This document shows positions 35,623 through 47,284 of a DNA stretch of 64,000 bases, piece by piece. Position 1 is the stretch's first letter, and each line of letters starts with the position of its first letter. This DNA is from Coniferiporia sulphurascens (lineage: Eukaryota > Basidiomycota > Agaricomycetes > Hymenochaetales > Hymenochaetaceae). Both the position numbers and the translations under genes were made by a program. The stretch covers positions 992,001 to 1,056,000 of the forward strand of contig NBBA01000013.1 in the NCBI GenBank assembly GCA_002794785.1, written 5' to 3'. The notes below the pieces were generated by a model. The model worked only from the letters and a program-made list of their open reading frames with translations. It made no database searches and was not told the DNA's origin.

Positions 35623-37939
35623 ATGGCTGCGGATGGGAACTCATTTCTCCCAAGGATTTTATCTGTTTTCTATGCTGTCTTCCACGATAACAAAGGGACG
35701 AATATCGTCTACCAGGTCCCCGAAGGCCTCATCATAACCAACTCCGGTGTCAACGTGAACCTGACTACTGCTTCGCCTGGACGTGGGACCCTATCTTCTG
35801 AAAAGCTGGATGTGCACTCTACGCGAACGGATAGTGACGGCAGAGATGCCACAGGTCTCTCGCGCGCCTCAAGCTCGTCGCGGTATTCGCATATGGCCAA
35901 CTCGCAGGAGACTCTAGGATCTTCCGTACGCCCCTCCTCAACAAATAGATGTCTTTTCAAGTTTGAGGACATCTCCCGCTACGTTATCCCCCCAGTCCAC
36001 TTTGTGGCCGTCTTGTAACTTGCACTACACGGAGACACCAAGTCATTGGCTTCCCCGTTGAGCTCTACGACCAGCGATACGAGCGAAATTTCTTCCGCTA
36101 CAATGTGTGCTTCGTCTTTGATAGGACTGCAGACCTGAGTTGCTACGAACCCATAGTCCGCAAGATTGGCCGCGTCTTGACTGCATGCGAGGTCAGCATC
36201 ATCCCAACGTCCGCCACTTGCGAGCTGGTCCCCGAGGCTGAGATGATTTTTTTCAGGAAGAGTCATCGTTCCTGTCCTCCAAAGAAACGTCTCTCACCAT
36301 CCACGCCATCCTGGAACAGCTTTACGAGGACCTTAACTCCTACTCAGAGACATCCATCCGTGTCAATGAATTCAATTCGATTGAGCTGAAGATATTCCCG
36401 TTCTATCCGAATCCACCGGATGTGAAAGACTGGGCGGTGCCCGTCGCGCTGATCAACCTCAAGAAGCGTATAGAAGACAACTGGGATTTGACTATGTCAA
36501 AGGTAAGGCCGATGCTTCTCCGAGAAAAATGGGATTAAATATCATCACATGAATCTTCTAGGTTTGCTTGTATATCGACGGCACCAACCATGTTGGTCGA
36601 ATAGCATATCTGGCCGACTGCGACCTCGACATGACTCGCAAAGCAATTCAGCACCTCCTGTAAGGGCACACGACCTTTACGCATGATTTTTGCCTCACAA
36701 AGACGCGTAGTTTTTACCAGGTCATCATGATGATTGATATCTTCCAATTCAGTAACATGTATACACTCTGCCGCTCAACGTCATGGCTCGCAGATGAGCC
36801 GCATGTACGGAACGAATGTGGACCGTACGTGACGCGACCGGGTTAGGCCCTTTTTAAAAACTTTTATATCTTGTTCTGACACAATAAATGCTTCAGACCG
36901 CGAAATTTCCGAATGGCCGGACCTCTTTCATCTGTACTCGCGCCTCAAGCCAGGTATAACAGTCTCCGAATGGATGCAGGAGTACGATACACACAAACAC
37001 GGCATCGATGCGCGAAGGTTCGTGAGCTTTGGCGTGATCAAGGTGCGTCTGATTCCTCCATATCATCAGCGGGTGCGGTCTAAAGCAGTCTATCTTCAGG
37101 GCTTCCTCCGTCGTGTGCACCGCTGGCCAGTCCTCCTCCCGGCCGAAACGCCAGAGAAAGAAAGAGAGCGGCGCACATCTTCCGCTTCGATCGGGCGGCG
37201 GCGCGGCAAGAGTCTGTCAATTCCCAATGCACCATCTATTAGCCCCGGGTCGACGACACCGCCCACCGGCGACGTCTCGTCCAAGGCCCCCTTCGCGCGC
37301 AATGCGGATGGGTCGCTTCCGTTCCCGGGCGCGAGCACCGGGCTCACGCGGCACGGATCGCAGGGCGAGGACCGCCAGCGCACGATGTCAACGTCGGCGT
37401 CAACATCAACACGTCGCCCGAGTACCGCAGAGAAGTACCTCGAGCAGTTCCGCCGGGAAATCGACGGTTCGCAGACGGCGGCAGTGAGTGGTCTGCCGAC
37501 AATATCCCCGCAAACGCAGCGTCTCTGGCGGGCGTCCGACGGAAGTGGCGGAAGACGCCACTCGCTCGTGCAGCCAGTACAGCCGACATCCTCTATTTCG
37601 GGCAGCGGGCTGCCAAACTCGATGAGCACGCTTAGTAGCAGCCTTGCGACTGAGTACGCCGGGGAAGGGAGTGGACTTTCGACTCCCTCGCGCCCGCGTC
37701 TCTCGCGCTCACCGACCTCGCAAATGACTGTGCTTGCGCAGATGCCATACTCCAGTTCCCCTGCAGCAGCCAGCAGCGTCCCGAGTGGTCTGAGAGAGCT
37801 TCTAGATGGCACGCGGCACACTGACGAGCTGGGTGTTCAGTTCGAGCTTGGGTGGCCGGCGCTTGAGAAGCATCTAGTGACGATTGGCGGAGGGAGGGGC
37901 GATGGGGATTTTGGCAGGGTAGAAATAATTTATCGGTAG
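35623..37939 (+). CDS. NPR2: Nitrogen permease regulator NPR2 (NPRL2), frame broken by one base
   Basis: A subunit of the GATOR1/SEACIT complex that restrains TORC1 when amino acids are scarce. Start MAADGNSFLPRILSVFYAVF at 35623, only about 63 bases from the UBA3 start. Conserved pieces: IVYQVPEGLI, CLFKFEDISRYVIPP, VIGFPVELYDQRYERNFF, NVCFVFDRTADLSCYEPIVR and EESSFLSSKE. Later come FPFYPNPPDVKDWAVPVALI and FVSFGVIKGFLRRVHRWPVL. A long Ser/Arg-rich disordered segment before the C-terminus (37170-37800) is a lineage feature. The frame is shifted after YVIPP at the C run 35988-35993; adding one base restores a continuous protein. I take this as an assembly error. Confidence 0.88.
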
Positions 37940-37995
37940 TAATTTGTGATTATACATACAGTACTGTATCATAGTGTGCGTACATGCGTAGCAGA

Positions 37996-39418
37996 TTACA
38001 TGAGTGAACGATTCACGTTGATATAACCGACCCCTAGACATGAAAAGATGAGATCCGTCGAAGAAGGGTCGGACGAGTCTGCAGAGATTTTGAAAGATGT
38101 CCCGAAGAAATCTCGAACGTCACGTAGAAATTGTATACTGATAGGTTTCATGGATTAGCAAAGAAAAAGAAAAATACAATAAACTGCACTGACGTTCTGG
38201 CGGACGGTTCACCCATTCTACATCGTCCAATATCTTCGCTCCCGAGAACCATCATCAACAAAACTAGTATTTGGTGACTCCGATCGACACAACCCCCTCG
38301 TTTTACTTCAGCCAATAAGGCTCGCGAAGCCAGCAGAGCGGTGTCCTCAGGTGCGCTGCCTGGCGTTGAAACCGCTTCGGCACAGTGTAAGGCCCCAGTA
38401 GTTGATTCGGCAAGGAGTGAAAGAGCATAACCCGGTGATCTAAGAGGGGGAAAGCCATTGTCAGTGTTCCAACCAACAGCCATTCCAGCTTCCAGCTTAC
38501 TTTCCGCTATCCTCGCCCTTATATACGTCAGAGTACAGGTAGATGTCGGGAATGTAACGGTTGAGGACCGAACGGGACGCATCAATCATGCGATTTGAGA
38601 ACTGTGGGCTCACTCGCACGGCGTGTCTGCCATTCGCGCTTGAATAAAATGAACACTTATAAGTCAAAACGTAACTTACGCGATCCCTCGTATTCTCTTG
38701 ATCTTTCCCGGCTCAACAAAATTAAGCGTCTTGACCTGCTTGATGACGGGACACAAGAACTGGACCTCGCCACCACCAAGCGGAGGAGCCCCTCGTTTTT
38801 TTATCTGTACAAAATAAGCTGTCTATATGCACATCTAAATTTTAGAACCAGCTCACCCTGAGTTCTAGCCCATCTGATATCCCGAATAACTGAAGGTGGG
38901 GCAGCGTTACCGTGCGCACGAGGTCTACCGAAAGGTCGCGATCGTCTGTCGTAATTCCACGAAGTGTCAAGTGTAGTGGCTTCTTGGCAAACGGCGCAAT
39001 CATAATCAAGGGCTCGAGAAAGTATCCCACTGCACGCGAAAGCGGACAATCATGTGTGATATTGCCCCCGGTAATGACGCCAGGTTTGAGCAAAACAGAC
39101 GTTCCTGCAGAGGTGGTTAAACGTGCCATATTTTTATGGTACTGAGCAGTGCGTACCTGTATACGATATTTCAATTACCGTTCCATTCGTCACTTTCTCC
39201 AATAACCGTAATAGACTTGCCTCGAAGTCTGCAAAGAGTTCAGAGGCGAGGTCAGACCAACGTCAAAGGACAGCCACAACACCTCGAAGACCAGGATTTT
39301 TGTCGTCTGGACGAATTTTGTCAATTCGTACAGGTTTTCCGCTTATTATCGAAAGCACAAGGCGATTTCTGAAGTGGAGATGTCCGCTGAACTTCAGCAG
39401 TGAGCCCGTCTGCGCCAT
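37996..39418 (-). CDS. RCL1: RNA 3'-terminal phosphate cyclase-like protein RCL1
   Basis: A cyclase-like factor without cyclase activity that partners Bms1 in the small-subunit processome, at pre-rRNA site A2. Start MAQTGSLLKFSGHLHFRNRL at 39418. Exons: DKIRPDDKNPGLRDFEASLL, VIEISYTGTSVLLKPGVITG, TLRGITTDDRDLSVDLVRTV, KIKRIRGIAHAVRVSPQFSN, then SPGYALSLLAESTTGALHCA and GGCVDRSHQILVLLMMVLGS. The final exon QFLRDVRDFFGTSFKI ... SCLGVGYINVNRSLM ends at 37996-37998. All introns phase correctly. Convergent with NPR2, 56 bases apart. Confidence 0.94.
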
Positions 39419-39955
39419 GGTGGAAAGTAAAGCAAGCACCGTTAAGCACTTGTTCTGAATTTCAAGGCAGAATATTTTGACCGTGAGAATTGTACATAAA
39501 TAGAACTCTTTCCGGGTCTCCGAGCAGAATCCCATTTCCGCCGGTCTCTACTGCTGAATACCACATACCTTAGTTCATCCATTTAATCATAAGAGTCAAT
39601 GAATTATATGGGATTTAATTTTAGCAGACTCCGACTCATTTTCGGGCTGAGACGAGCTCGACCTTAGACACTAGTACGTACGGCTTGAGTAGCTTGCTAG
39701 AGTAATCCCGTTGGATACTGTAAGTCCTCTTTGGTTCTCTGCAAAAGCTCAGCGAAAATAATACATTCTTATTTATTGGATAACTTCTTTCATTCTCGTT
39801 GTATGAGCGCATTTTTGTCGGCCAAATTATGCCAATGTGTAGGAGCTGCATTCGCCAACTTGAACCTGGAACGATGATCCACGCGCCGATCACTGCATCC
39901 AAAAAATGCAGGACTACATGCTACTGTATCGTTTCTGGTCCAACCCAACCTCACA
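39419..39955. promoter_or_regulatory. Divergent promoter region RCL1 / BUD23
   Basis: About 540 bases between two genes that both act in 40S ribosome biogenesis. AT-rich around 39580-39800. Frames of 80-90 codons here show no family features. Confidence 0.4.
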
Positions 39956-41114
39956 ATGTCGAGACCAGAGCTCGTAGCTCCTCCAGAAATAGTGAGTATA
40001 ATCCATTTACACGTTTCTGCAGTTACTCATCGTCTGTCTGAAGTACTATGGCGATACCGAGGCGAAAAAATACACTGCGAAGTGAGCTGCCGCAGTCCCA
40101 CCCTGCCGAGCTCCTTCAGACGCTAACAAGATTAATGCAGCACGCGCATACAGCAGATCCAGTCTGATATGACCTACCGCGCGCTCGAGCTCCTCAACCT
40201 GCCTCCAGACGAGCCCAAGTTCCTGCTGGATATCGGGTGCGGGTCTGGTCTGTCTGGCGAGATTTTAGACGAGGAAGGCCACTACTGGGTCGGTGTGGAC
40301 GTTGCTCCTAGTATGCTAGGTAAGTTCCGACAAATTTATTCCCGAGCTATCCAATGTCATTACGCGCCCATAACTGACTCGTATCGCTGAGAGAGGTGGC
40401 ATTGGAACGCGAGGTAGAGGGTGACTTGTTCCTGCAAGACATCGGACAGGGCTTTGGCTTCCGGCCAGGGAGTTTCGACGGAGCTATCAGGTGCGGCAGT
40501 CCTCAAAGATACAACCTCCCACTCAACTCATCTTTCCGCGTTTTCCAGTGTATCGGTAATACAGTGGCTCCTGAACGCCGAGACCTCGCATCCGACCTCC
40601 TCACCACCACACCGCCTCACGCGCTTCTTCACGACCCTCCACGCCGCGCTGCGCAACCCCGCACGCGCAATCCTGCAATTCTACCCATCATCCGACGACC
40701 AGATCCACCTGATCACGTCCATCGCGCAGAAGGCTGGCTTCGGGGGTGGTGTTGTCGTGGACTACCCGAACTCGAAGAAGGCAAAGAAGGTGTTCCTGTG
40801 TTTGTTTGTTGGGAGCGGTGGCGGGCAGCAGGTACCGAGGGGATTAGAAGGCGAAGAGGAGGGTGAGGAGACCGTAGCGTACGAACGCAGAAGGGAAAAA
40901 GACCGAAGGAGGGAAAAGGGCGGGAAGCGAAAAGCAGTCAAGGCGAAGGACTGGATTCTGAAGAAAAAAGAGGTTAGTAAAGCTATTGACGGGCTACTTT
41001 ACTCTGCTTATTCTAACCTTTTCTTTGATGTTTTGTAGCTGTATCGCCAACGAGGGAAGGAGGGTGTGCCCAGCGACTCAAAATTCACAGGTCGGAAACG
41101 GAGACCCGTTTTCT
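39956..41114 (+). CDS. BUD23: 18S rRNA (guanine-N7) methyltransferase BUD23
   Basis: Methylates 18S rRNA G1575 (yeast numbering) with Trm112 and aids 40S export. ATG 39956 gives [12 protein letters not shown], a 52-base intron, [20 protein letters not shown], then [20 protein letters not shown]. The SAM-binding motif is [20 protein letters not shown]. Then [37 protein letters not shown] and [20 protein letters not shown]. The basic C-terminus typical of WBSCR22/Bud23 is present ([18 protein letters not shown] ... [12 protein letters not shown]), stop 41112-41114. Phases close at every intron. Confidence 0.95.
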
Positions 41115-41197
41115 AACTATGTTCTCGCATAACCATTTTACTGTCATATTTCGTACGATTAGTGTAATGTCTAGATCTATTCTACTGGATATCTTCC

Positions 41198-42939
41198 TTA
41201 GGCGAAAAGGTCAACGCAGCGGCTAATAGCCTCTCTTGGGCTGCTCCGAATGAAAAGACCCTGCAATGCTGCCATACTGACGCGCCGGCCAGCATTTTTT
41301 CTGCTCTTCCACCATTCCCCGAGCTCTGCTCCCAACCCGTTCAACTCGTCCTCGGAGAGGTTATCATCACCACGATAGAAGCGTGTAAACAATTCCGTAG
41401 CTTGTGTGGGATGTGCATCGTCGATTAGTTCGAGGAGATCGACGCGCCCCGGTCGAATAAGCGCAGGGTCGAGTCGTTCGAGGTGGTTCGTCGTCATAAA
41501 TACAATTCGCTCCTCGCCCGAGGCGACACCGTCAAGGGCATTCAAGAAACCGGAGAAGGTCACAGAAGACTGATAGCTGATTGGAGCAATTTTCAGAATG
41601 CAATTTTCGCAGGAAAACAGTAAGACCTACCCGTCTTCACTCGTCTGAACGCGTTTGTTGAAGGCAGCGTCGATATCCTCTATTAAGACGATGCTACGCT
41701 CTACGACATTCGATAGGAGATGGTTAAGTTTGTCGTCCCCGAGGCCCCTCTCCGAGAGGTTCAGAACACAGATATCGTAATTTAGTGCGCCTGCTAGTGC
41801 TTGAATAAACGACGATTTGCCTGACCCAGGAGGGCCATGGAGTAGGTAGCCTCTGCGGTACGGTATGCCTGAAAAAGGGGCAAACACGAGTCATTGTGGA
41901 ATCCACTGGTAGATAATATGAAGGTATCATACCTCGATCCGCATACCACTTCCGCCTTCTCAAGAAGGCCTGTACATCGCCTTCAATGCGCTCCGCGACG
42001 CCGTCTGCGAGGACCACGCTCCCAACGGGCCGCTTCCGCCGTGGCAGGCCAAAGGGGCGCCACTCCGTGCCCCACGCGGTGTATAGCACGAGTTTCCCCT
42101 CCTGCTCGCGCAAAGCAGTGTCGCGCGCCTCCGCGAGCAATACGGGGAAAAGCGCGCGGTCCCGCGAAAGCGTCGTAAGCGTGACCGTTTCCCATGGTGT
42201 ACCCGAGGTAAGGTGTATGGCCTTCGTATCGCGCTCGCGTCTGACCTGGAGGGGAACCGAGGTCAGATGCGAAACACACTGGGTCGACTACAACCGACGT
42301 ACCTGCATCCACGCACCGCGGTACCGGAACCAATGCAGGCCCGGGCCAGCGACGAGCTCAAAGCCCACGTTCGCGCTCCCGTTCTTGTGCGTCTGCACAC
42401 GCGTCTCGACGCTCAGCTGGTGGCTCCGCGGTGCAAGCCGCTCAAGGAGCGATCTCGGGCCCGCTTTTGCTGCGGCGGCGCGTGCAGCCTGCTGTTCGGC
42501 CATCCACTGGAGGACCCACGCGTACGCACGGTCGCGGTTTGGGATCTCGAGCGAGACGAGCATACGTCGCTGTAGTGCTGTCGAACCGAGGACGAGCCCC
42601 TTCCGGAGCACAGTCAGAGCGACGCCGACGCCCTATAGATGTCTTTGTATGATATTATGAATGAATACACATTTTTAGGATGCACGCACCATGAGCCCGA
42701 ACCCCGCATTAAAATATGGGCTGCGCTTGAGGGTAGGAATCTTTAGCACTCTCGAAAAGTACACAACTAATGTTGACGACCCACTTATCTCCAATAATGT
42801 CCGTCAAAGCGGATTTTGCTGAGGACGACGTCCATTTGTCTGCAACGCCGGATGCGACTGAGGCGGGCTCCGTGGCACCCTGGGCGACATTGTCCATCGC
42901 AACCTGGGTGCCCTCGTCTTTTGTCGAGCTTGCAGACAT
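41198..42939 (-). CDS. BCS1: BCS1-like mitochondrial AAA ATPase
   Basis: AAA protein of the inner mitochondrial membrane family that exports folded Rieske protein for complex III. Start at 42939 ([12 protein letters not shown]). A 64-base intron makes [20 protein letters not shown], then [17 protein letters not shown] forms the single membrane helix. The BCS1 N-domain follows ([20 protein letters not shown]). AAA core: [20 protein letters not shown] (Walker A), [12 protein letters not shown] (Walker B), [20 protein letters not shown] (arginine fingers). Stop at 41198. An acidic, Ser-rich N-terminal extension precedes the membrane helix; several BCS1 paralogues exist in fungi, so the exact role could differ. 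Confidence 0.9.
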
Positions 42940-43281
42940 TAGATTAATGTCCCTGGGTGATTTAAATAGTGTACAGAGTCTTGGGAGATGGTGGTAGTGA
43001 CATAACACGAAACCGACTCGCGCTCAGACTCGGGACCGCCGAAAGACGGGCCGCGGGTCATAACTCTCTAAGCGATTCGGCATATACCTGGCTCACTCAA
43101 AATTCAAGAAAAAGAAATGCTTCACGTCATTTCAGGCATGAGCCCGTGCGATGTACATGTGTCGTGAGTATGTATGAAAACAGTGTATTTAATCAGCTTC
43201 GCGCGTGGTTCCGGGGGATTACATGGCACATGCACGAGAGGGGGAGTAGGGATGGAGGAAGGGCAAAGAAAACAACGTAGA
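42940..43281. other. Intergenic: BCS1 promoter and GSP1 3' flank
   Basis: About 340 bases. CA/GT-rich 3' flank of the Ran gene and a short promoter. No gene seen. Confidence 0.4.
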
Positions 43282-44417
43282 CTACAGGTCGTCGTCTTCT
43301 TCAGGGAGGGGAACTGCCTCAGCCTGGTATTATTTTGTAGGTCGTTTAGTAAATGTTAAATATGAATAAGTGAGGAAACGGACCTTTTCAAGCTCATTCT
43401 GGTACTGCTGCATGAGGTTCAAGTCAACCGTGACCTCAGCTGGTGCAAGAGCTGGTGCAGCGACAAACTCGAGTGAGGCGTTGCTGCGAAATAAGCGAAG
43501 TCAGCAGGAAATTCGTCTTATTGTTGATTGTATCCGTACCCGACCAGCTTTCTCGCCAACCACAGGAACGGCTTTTCAAAGTTGTAGTTCGACTTCGCGG
43601 AGATCTCGAAGTACTGGAGGTTCTTCTTTCGGTGGAAGGTCACGCTCGCGGTCTTGACTTTCCGCTCCTGTAACAATAAGTTCACACTTGTGACGAAAAT
43701 ATCGATACAATTTAAGCAGACGTACCTTCACGTCGACCTTGTTTCCGCACAGCACGATCGGGATATTTTCACAAACACGCTCAAGATCACGGAACCAGTT
43801 GGGCACATTCTTGTATGTGATACGCGAGGTGACGTCAAACATGATGATACCGCATTGGCCCTGAATGTAGTAGCCATCGCGAAGACCACCGAATTTCTCC
43901 TGGCCGCAGTATCCCAGACGTTGAAACAGAGAGTACCGAAGTTGGTCGAGAACGTGAGCGGGTGTACCTCAACACCGAGTGTCGCTAAGGGGCGGAAGGA
44001 CAAAGGGGTAGACAAAGAGGCGGGAGTCAGCATATATGCGCCACTGAAACCATGTCTTGGAGAGATGTGGAACGGGCTATACCAATGTATTTCTTTTCGA
44101 ATTCTCCCGTCAAATGGCGCTGCGGTTTATGTGATCAGCACACGATCACATTCGATAAAACGAGAAAGTCCAACACACCTTGACGAAGGTCGTCTTGCCG
44201 GTACCACCGTCACCGACTACCATCCAAAAGGTTTTATACGTGCGTATAGATGGTATGGTGCGTACAAGAATCAAACAAACACGATCGGGCGCACGATCAT
44301 AGCATATGTGGAAGCATTTGTAAAGGGTGAATCAGTCACCACGCTTGCTTACTAGAACGAAGAACGACGCGTACCGAGTACGAGCTTGAATGCAGGGACG
44401 TCTTGCTGCTGAGCCAT
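43282..44417 (-). CDS. GSP1: Ran GTPase (GSP1), frame broken by one base in the G3 box
   Basis: The nuclear transport GTPase. Start at 44417 ([20 protein letters not shown], joined over an intron) with P-loop [12 protein letters not shown]. Then [39 protein letters not shown]. At 43902-43906 the frame shifts: expected [17 protein letters not shown] is encoded one frame over. Further motifs are [30 protein letters not shown] (G4), [20 protein letters not shown] (G5) and the acidic tail [10 protein letters not shown] ending at 43282. Everything else is near-identical to Ran, and no intron can explain the shift, so a base is most probably missing from the assembly. Confidence 0.93.
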
Positions 44418-45315
44418 GGTCGTTGTCTATTCGTTAGGGGGAAGTAAAGCGTAAAGAGATGATGAAAGTGAGATGGAAAGCAAGGTGATGCTGGCGCGAT
44501 ACCAACACGAAAACTGCTTGCCTTTGACCCTCCTGGGCTTGTCACACCGAGTCACACACCAACCCCGGGCCCGAGCCCCAATACCGGCATTAATCTTTCG
44601 TAAAAGATGAAGAAACCGGACGAGAAAATTACAAGATATCCGAAGCACAAAGTGGCCGTACTAGAGGATTCAGAATCCCAATAAATCGACCGCCATTTTT
44701 TTACGCTACGCAGTACGTTCGAGGATTGCAAATGTCTCACAATACACGTCCGGTACCGTCAGCATGAGTGGCCAGTGTTTGGTCAATTACGCGATATGGG
44801 CGATTACAATCCACTTCTCAGAGCCCTTTCTACACGGGGAAATAGCGCGGCTATCCGTGCCGTGTATTGTCCAATCTTGCCTTTCAAAGGGGATATCACA
44901 AGATTACGCGCAATGTGATAGTCAAAACAGAGTGGCTCAGGAAGAGAGGTCAATCTTAATGGTATCAGGCTCGTCCTGCAATAAGTTACCGGCACAGGTT
45001 AAGTGGGCCTAACTGCAGTACAATCGCCCGCAATTACGGTTAAGGACAAGGGTTCTTGAGCATTGATAAGCAGCAATATTTATAGTGATCCTAGTAGAAC
45101 TTCGAGTTAGATTGCGTTCTGATACGGCGGGACAATTGAGGAAGACGGTAGAAGCCCTTGCGGTGCTATGAGGAAGGTCGTTAGGACCCGTCCTGTAAAA
45201 CGGATAAATTATTCGCAGAACTAAATTAGGTCTAGATGACTGTGAGTAGTTTAGCACGGGATGCCACAGCCATTTGCAGAAGCCAAAAATATAGACGGAC
45301 CTCTGATTTGAATAC
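44418..45315. other. Intergenic stretch upstream of GSP1
   Basis: About 900 bases between two minus-strand genes. It holds the GSP1 promoter (CT/GA-rich near 44440-44530) and the uS13m 3' flank. The plus-strand frame 44764-45012 has no recognisable feature. No RNA gene or transposon trace seen. Confidence 0.4.
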
Positions 45316-45852
45316 TCAATTCCATCTTTCTATCCTATTAAGCCTCTTCGCCGTTTTCGCATTATTCTGCGTATTTTGTCCCCTAACAGGCAGACCCATC
45401 GCGTGCCTCCTCCCAACGTAGCTTCCAATCATACGCTGGTGTGCAATATTTTCGCGTACCTCCCGTTTCAGTTCAGACTCGACACGCAGCTTCAACAATG
45501 GGTCTTTCCTGTTCAACTGCGGCGGGTTGGCGTTTGGCACGGGCGTCGTAGGAGGGACGAAGGCCGGAGCGGCCAAGGGAAGGCGAGGGAGCGGCGGGGA
45601 GGTGTGTGGAGAAGATATAAACGACGCAAGCCCCGCTATCTGGCTGTGCGTAAGGTTGCGCACTCGCTGCGCATTGTGAATTTGCAGACGAGCGCAGATG
45701 CGGTCAGCGGTTTTCTCGCCGACGCCATAGAAGGCGCGCAGAGCGACCTACAAATATTGGAATGTAAGTAGCTAATTCTCCTGCATTGGATATAAATCAC
45801 TTACCTTGGCTAATTTCTTGTCCGGAAGCTGCACGCCTAGTACGAACACCAT
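45316..45852 (-). CDS. SWS2: Mitochondrial small-subunit ribosomal protein uS13m (SWS2)
   Basis: Mitochondrial S13, at the head of the small subunit where it contacts tRNA and large-subunit bridges. Two exons. Start at 45852, [16 protein letters not shown]; then [20 protein letters not shown] (the S13 helix-two-turn-helix) and [21 protein letters not shown] Pro-rich insert ([19 protein letters not shown]) follows. The C-terminus is [20 protein letters not shown] and [17 protein letters not shown], the conserved RG.R..GLPVRGQ.T..NA. pattern. Stop 45316. Divergent from XAP5 with about 150 bases between. Confidence 0.94.
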
Positions 45853-46003
45853 CCTCCAGACCAACGAGTGTAAGGATGACGGACGAGAACTGGTACGAAA
45901 AGGCGGCCGTGAGCGTGCGTCACGGTGTAAGTCACGTGTCTCTCCGTCAAGGCAATCGTTCGGCGGGTCCCAGCGCTCTTCTCCTCGTCCCCCTCTCCTC
46001 AAG

Positions 46004-47284
46004 ATGGCCACAAGTCAGTCGGAAGGCCTTCGCCAGGATGTTCTTGCAAAAGAGCGAGCGCGTCAGCGCGAGGACTTTGAACGCCAAAAGGAGAAACTCA
46101 TCAGCGAGACGGAGAAGGCCCGTCCGTCGAGCGCCCGATTTGTCGGGCAACACGATTCCATGGAAGACTCGCTGAAAAGGACCACTGTGGGTCTTGTGAG
46201 ACTTGAGGACTTCCAGCAGCGCCGACGTGAGCTCGAGGAGGCGAAGGCGCGCGAGGCGGCGAAGACAGACGAGCTCAAGTATGTTATTTCGTCCCTTCTT
46301 TCCCTGCGCAGCGGGCGTGGTGTACGGGTGGCTTACAGAACGTGGAGATGCGTTTAGGGGTGAACAGAAGAAGGTGAAGAAACGAAAGCGTGCGGCGAAA
46401 GCAACGCTGTCCTTTGCGGTGGACGAGGAGGAGGGTGACGAATCGACGTCCTCTGGTACGCCTAACGGTAACGACGCTGAAGCTGCTCTGAAGAAGGCAA
46501 AGCTCCGTAAGAACCCCAACGTCGATACCTCTTTCCTCCCGGACAGGGAGAGGGAGGAAACGGAAAGACGTGAGCGCGAAGAGCTGCGCCGGGATTGGCT
46601 GAAAAGACAGGAGGAGCTCAAAAGGAGGATATTGAAATCGTGTACTCCTATTGGGACGGCAGCGGACACCGGAAATCCGTCACGGTTCGTTATATGCTGT
46701 CTTCCCCTTTTTCTTTGAAGACTAAAATTGCTTTATTATTCATAGTGCAAGAAGGGCGACAGTATCAGTACTTTTCTTGAGAAGTGCCGTCAGCAGTTCC
46801 CAGAACTACGGGGTGTCAGTGTTGACAACCTCATGTACGTCAAGGTACGCCGACTTATTGGCCTGTCTTTTCCTTGTTCGGATACTTACCGTACAAACAG
46901 GAGGATCTCATCATACCCCATGTTCGTGCAAAGTCCTTTTGCTTGCCTTTGTGTCGATTTACTGAGGATTAACGTCCATTAGCACCATACATTTTACGAC
47001 TTTATCGTCAACAAGGCTCGTGGCAAATCGGGCCCGTTGTTTAACTTCGACGTCCACGATGATGTCCGTCTACTCGCAGATGCGACCGTCGAGAAGGACG
47101 AATCGCACGCAGGAAAGGTCGTCGAGCGGAGTTGGTATCAGCGGAATAAACATATATTTCCCGCATCGAGATGGGAGGTACGTTTATGGAGCTCTCTTTT
47201 GCATTTGGCTGTGATTGATCTTCTCTCTCTTTTCTGTAGGTATTTGATCCAGAGAAGAACTATGGAAAGTACACTATCGCATAG
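46004..47284 (+). CDS. XAP5/FAM50 family nuclear protein, frame broken by one base
   Basis: Spliceosome C-complex-associated nuclear protein (human FAM50A). ATG 46004 [20 protein letters not shown]; then STVGLV-type block [35 protein letters not shown] and [13 protein letters not shown]. The frame shifts at the A run 46620-46623. It resumes [96 protein letters not shown] and [20 protein letters not shown], stop 47282-47284. One added A restores the conserved QEELKKEDIEI. An upstream ATG at 45877 could supply an extra short exon (MTDENWYEKAA). Confidence 0.9.

Noticed and set aside
37096..37821. 241-codon antisense frame over NPR2
   Set aside because: It mirrors the Ser/Arg-rich, GC-rich tail of NPR2 in another frame and has no family features.
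39636..39902. 88-codon minus frame between RCL1 and BUD23
   Set aside because: It lies in an AT-rich divergent promoter and has no coding features.
42709..42830. Apparent frame break near the BCS1 N-terminus
   Set aside because: A normal 64-base GT-AG intron gives [12 protein letters not shown], the family sequence, so no break is needed.
46571..46625. 41-base intron in XAP5 instead of a frame break
   Set aside because: It would delete the conserved [14 protein letters not shown] stretch.
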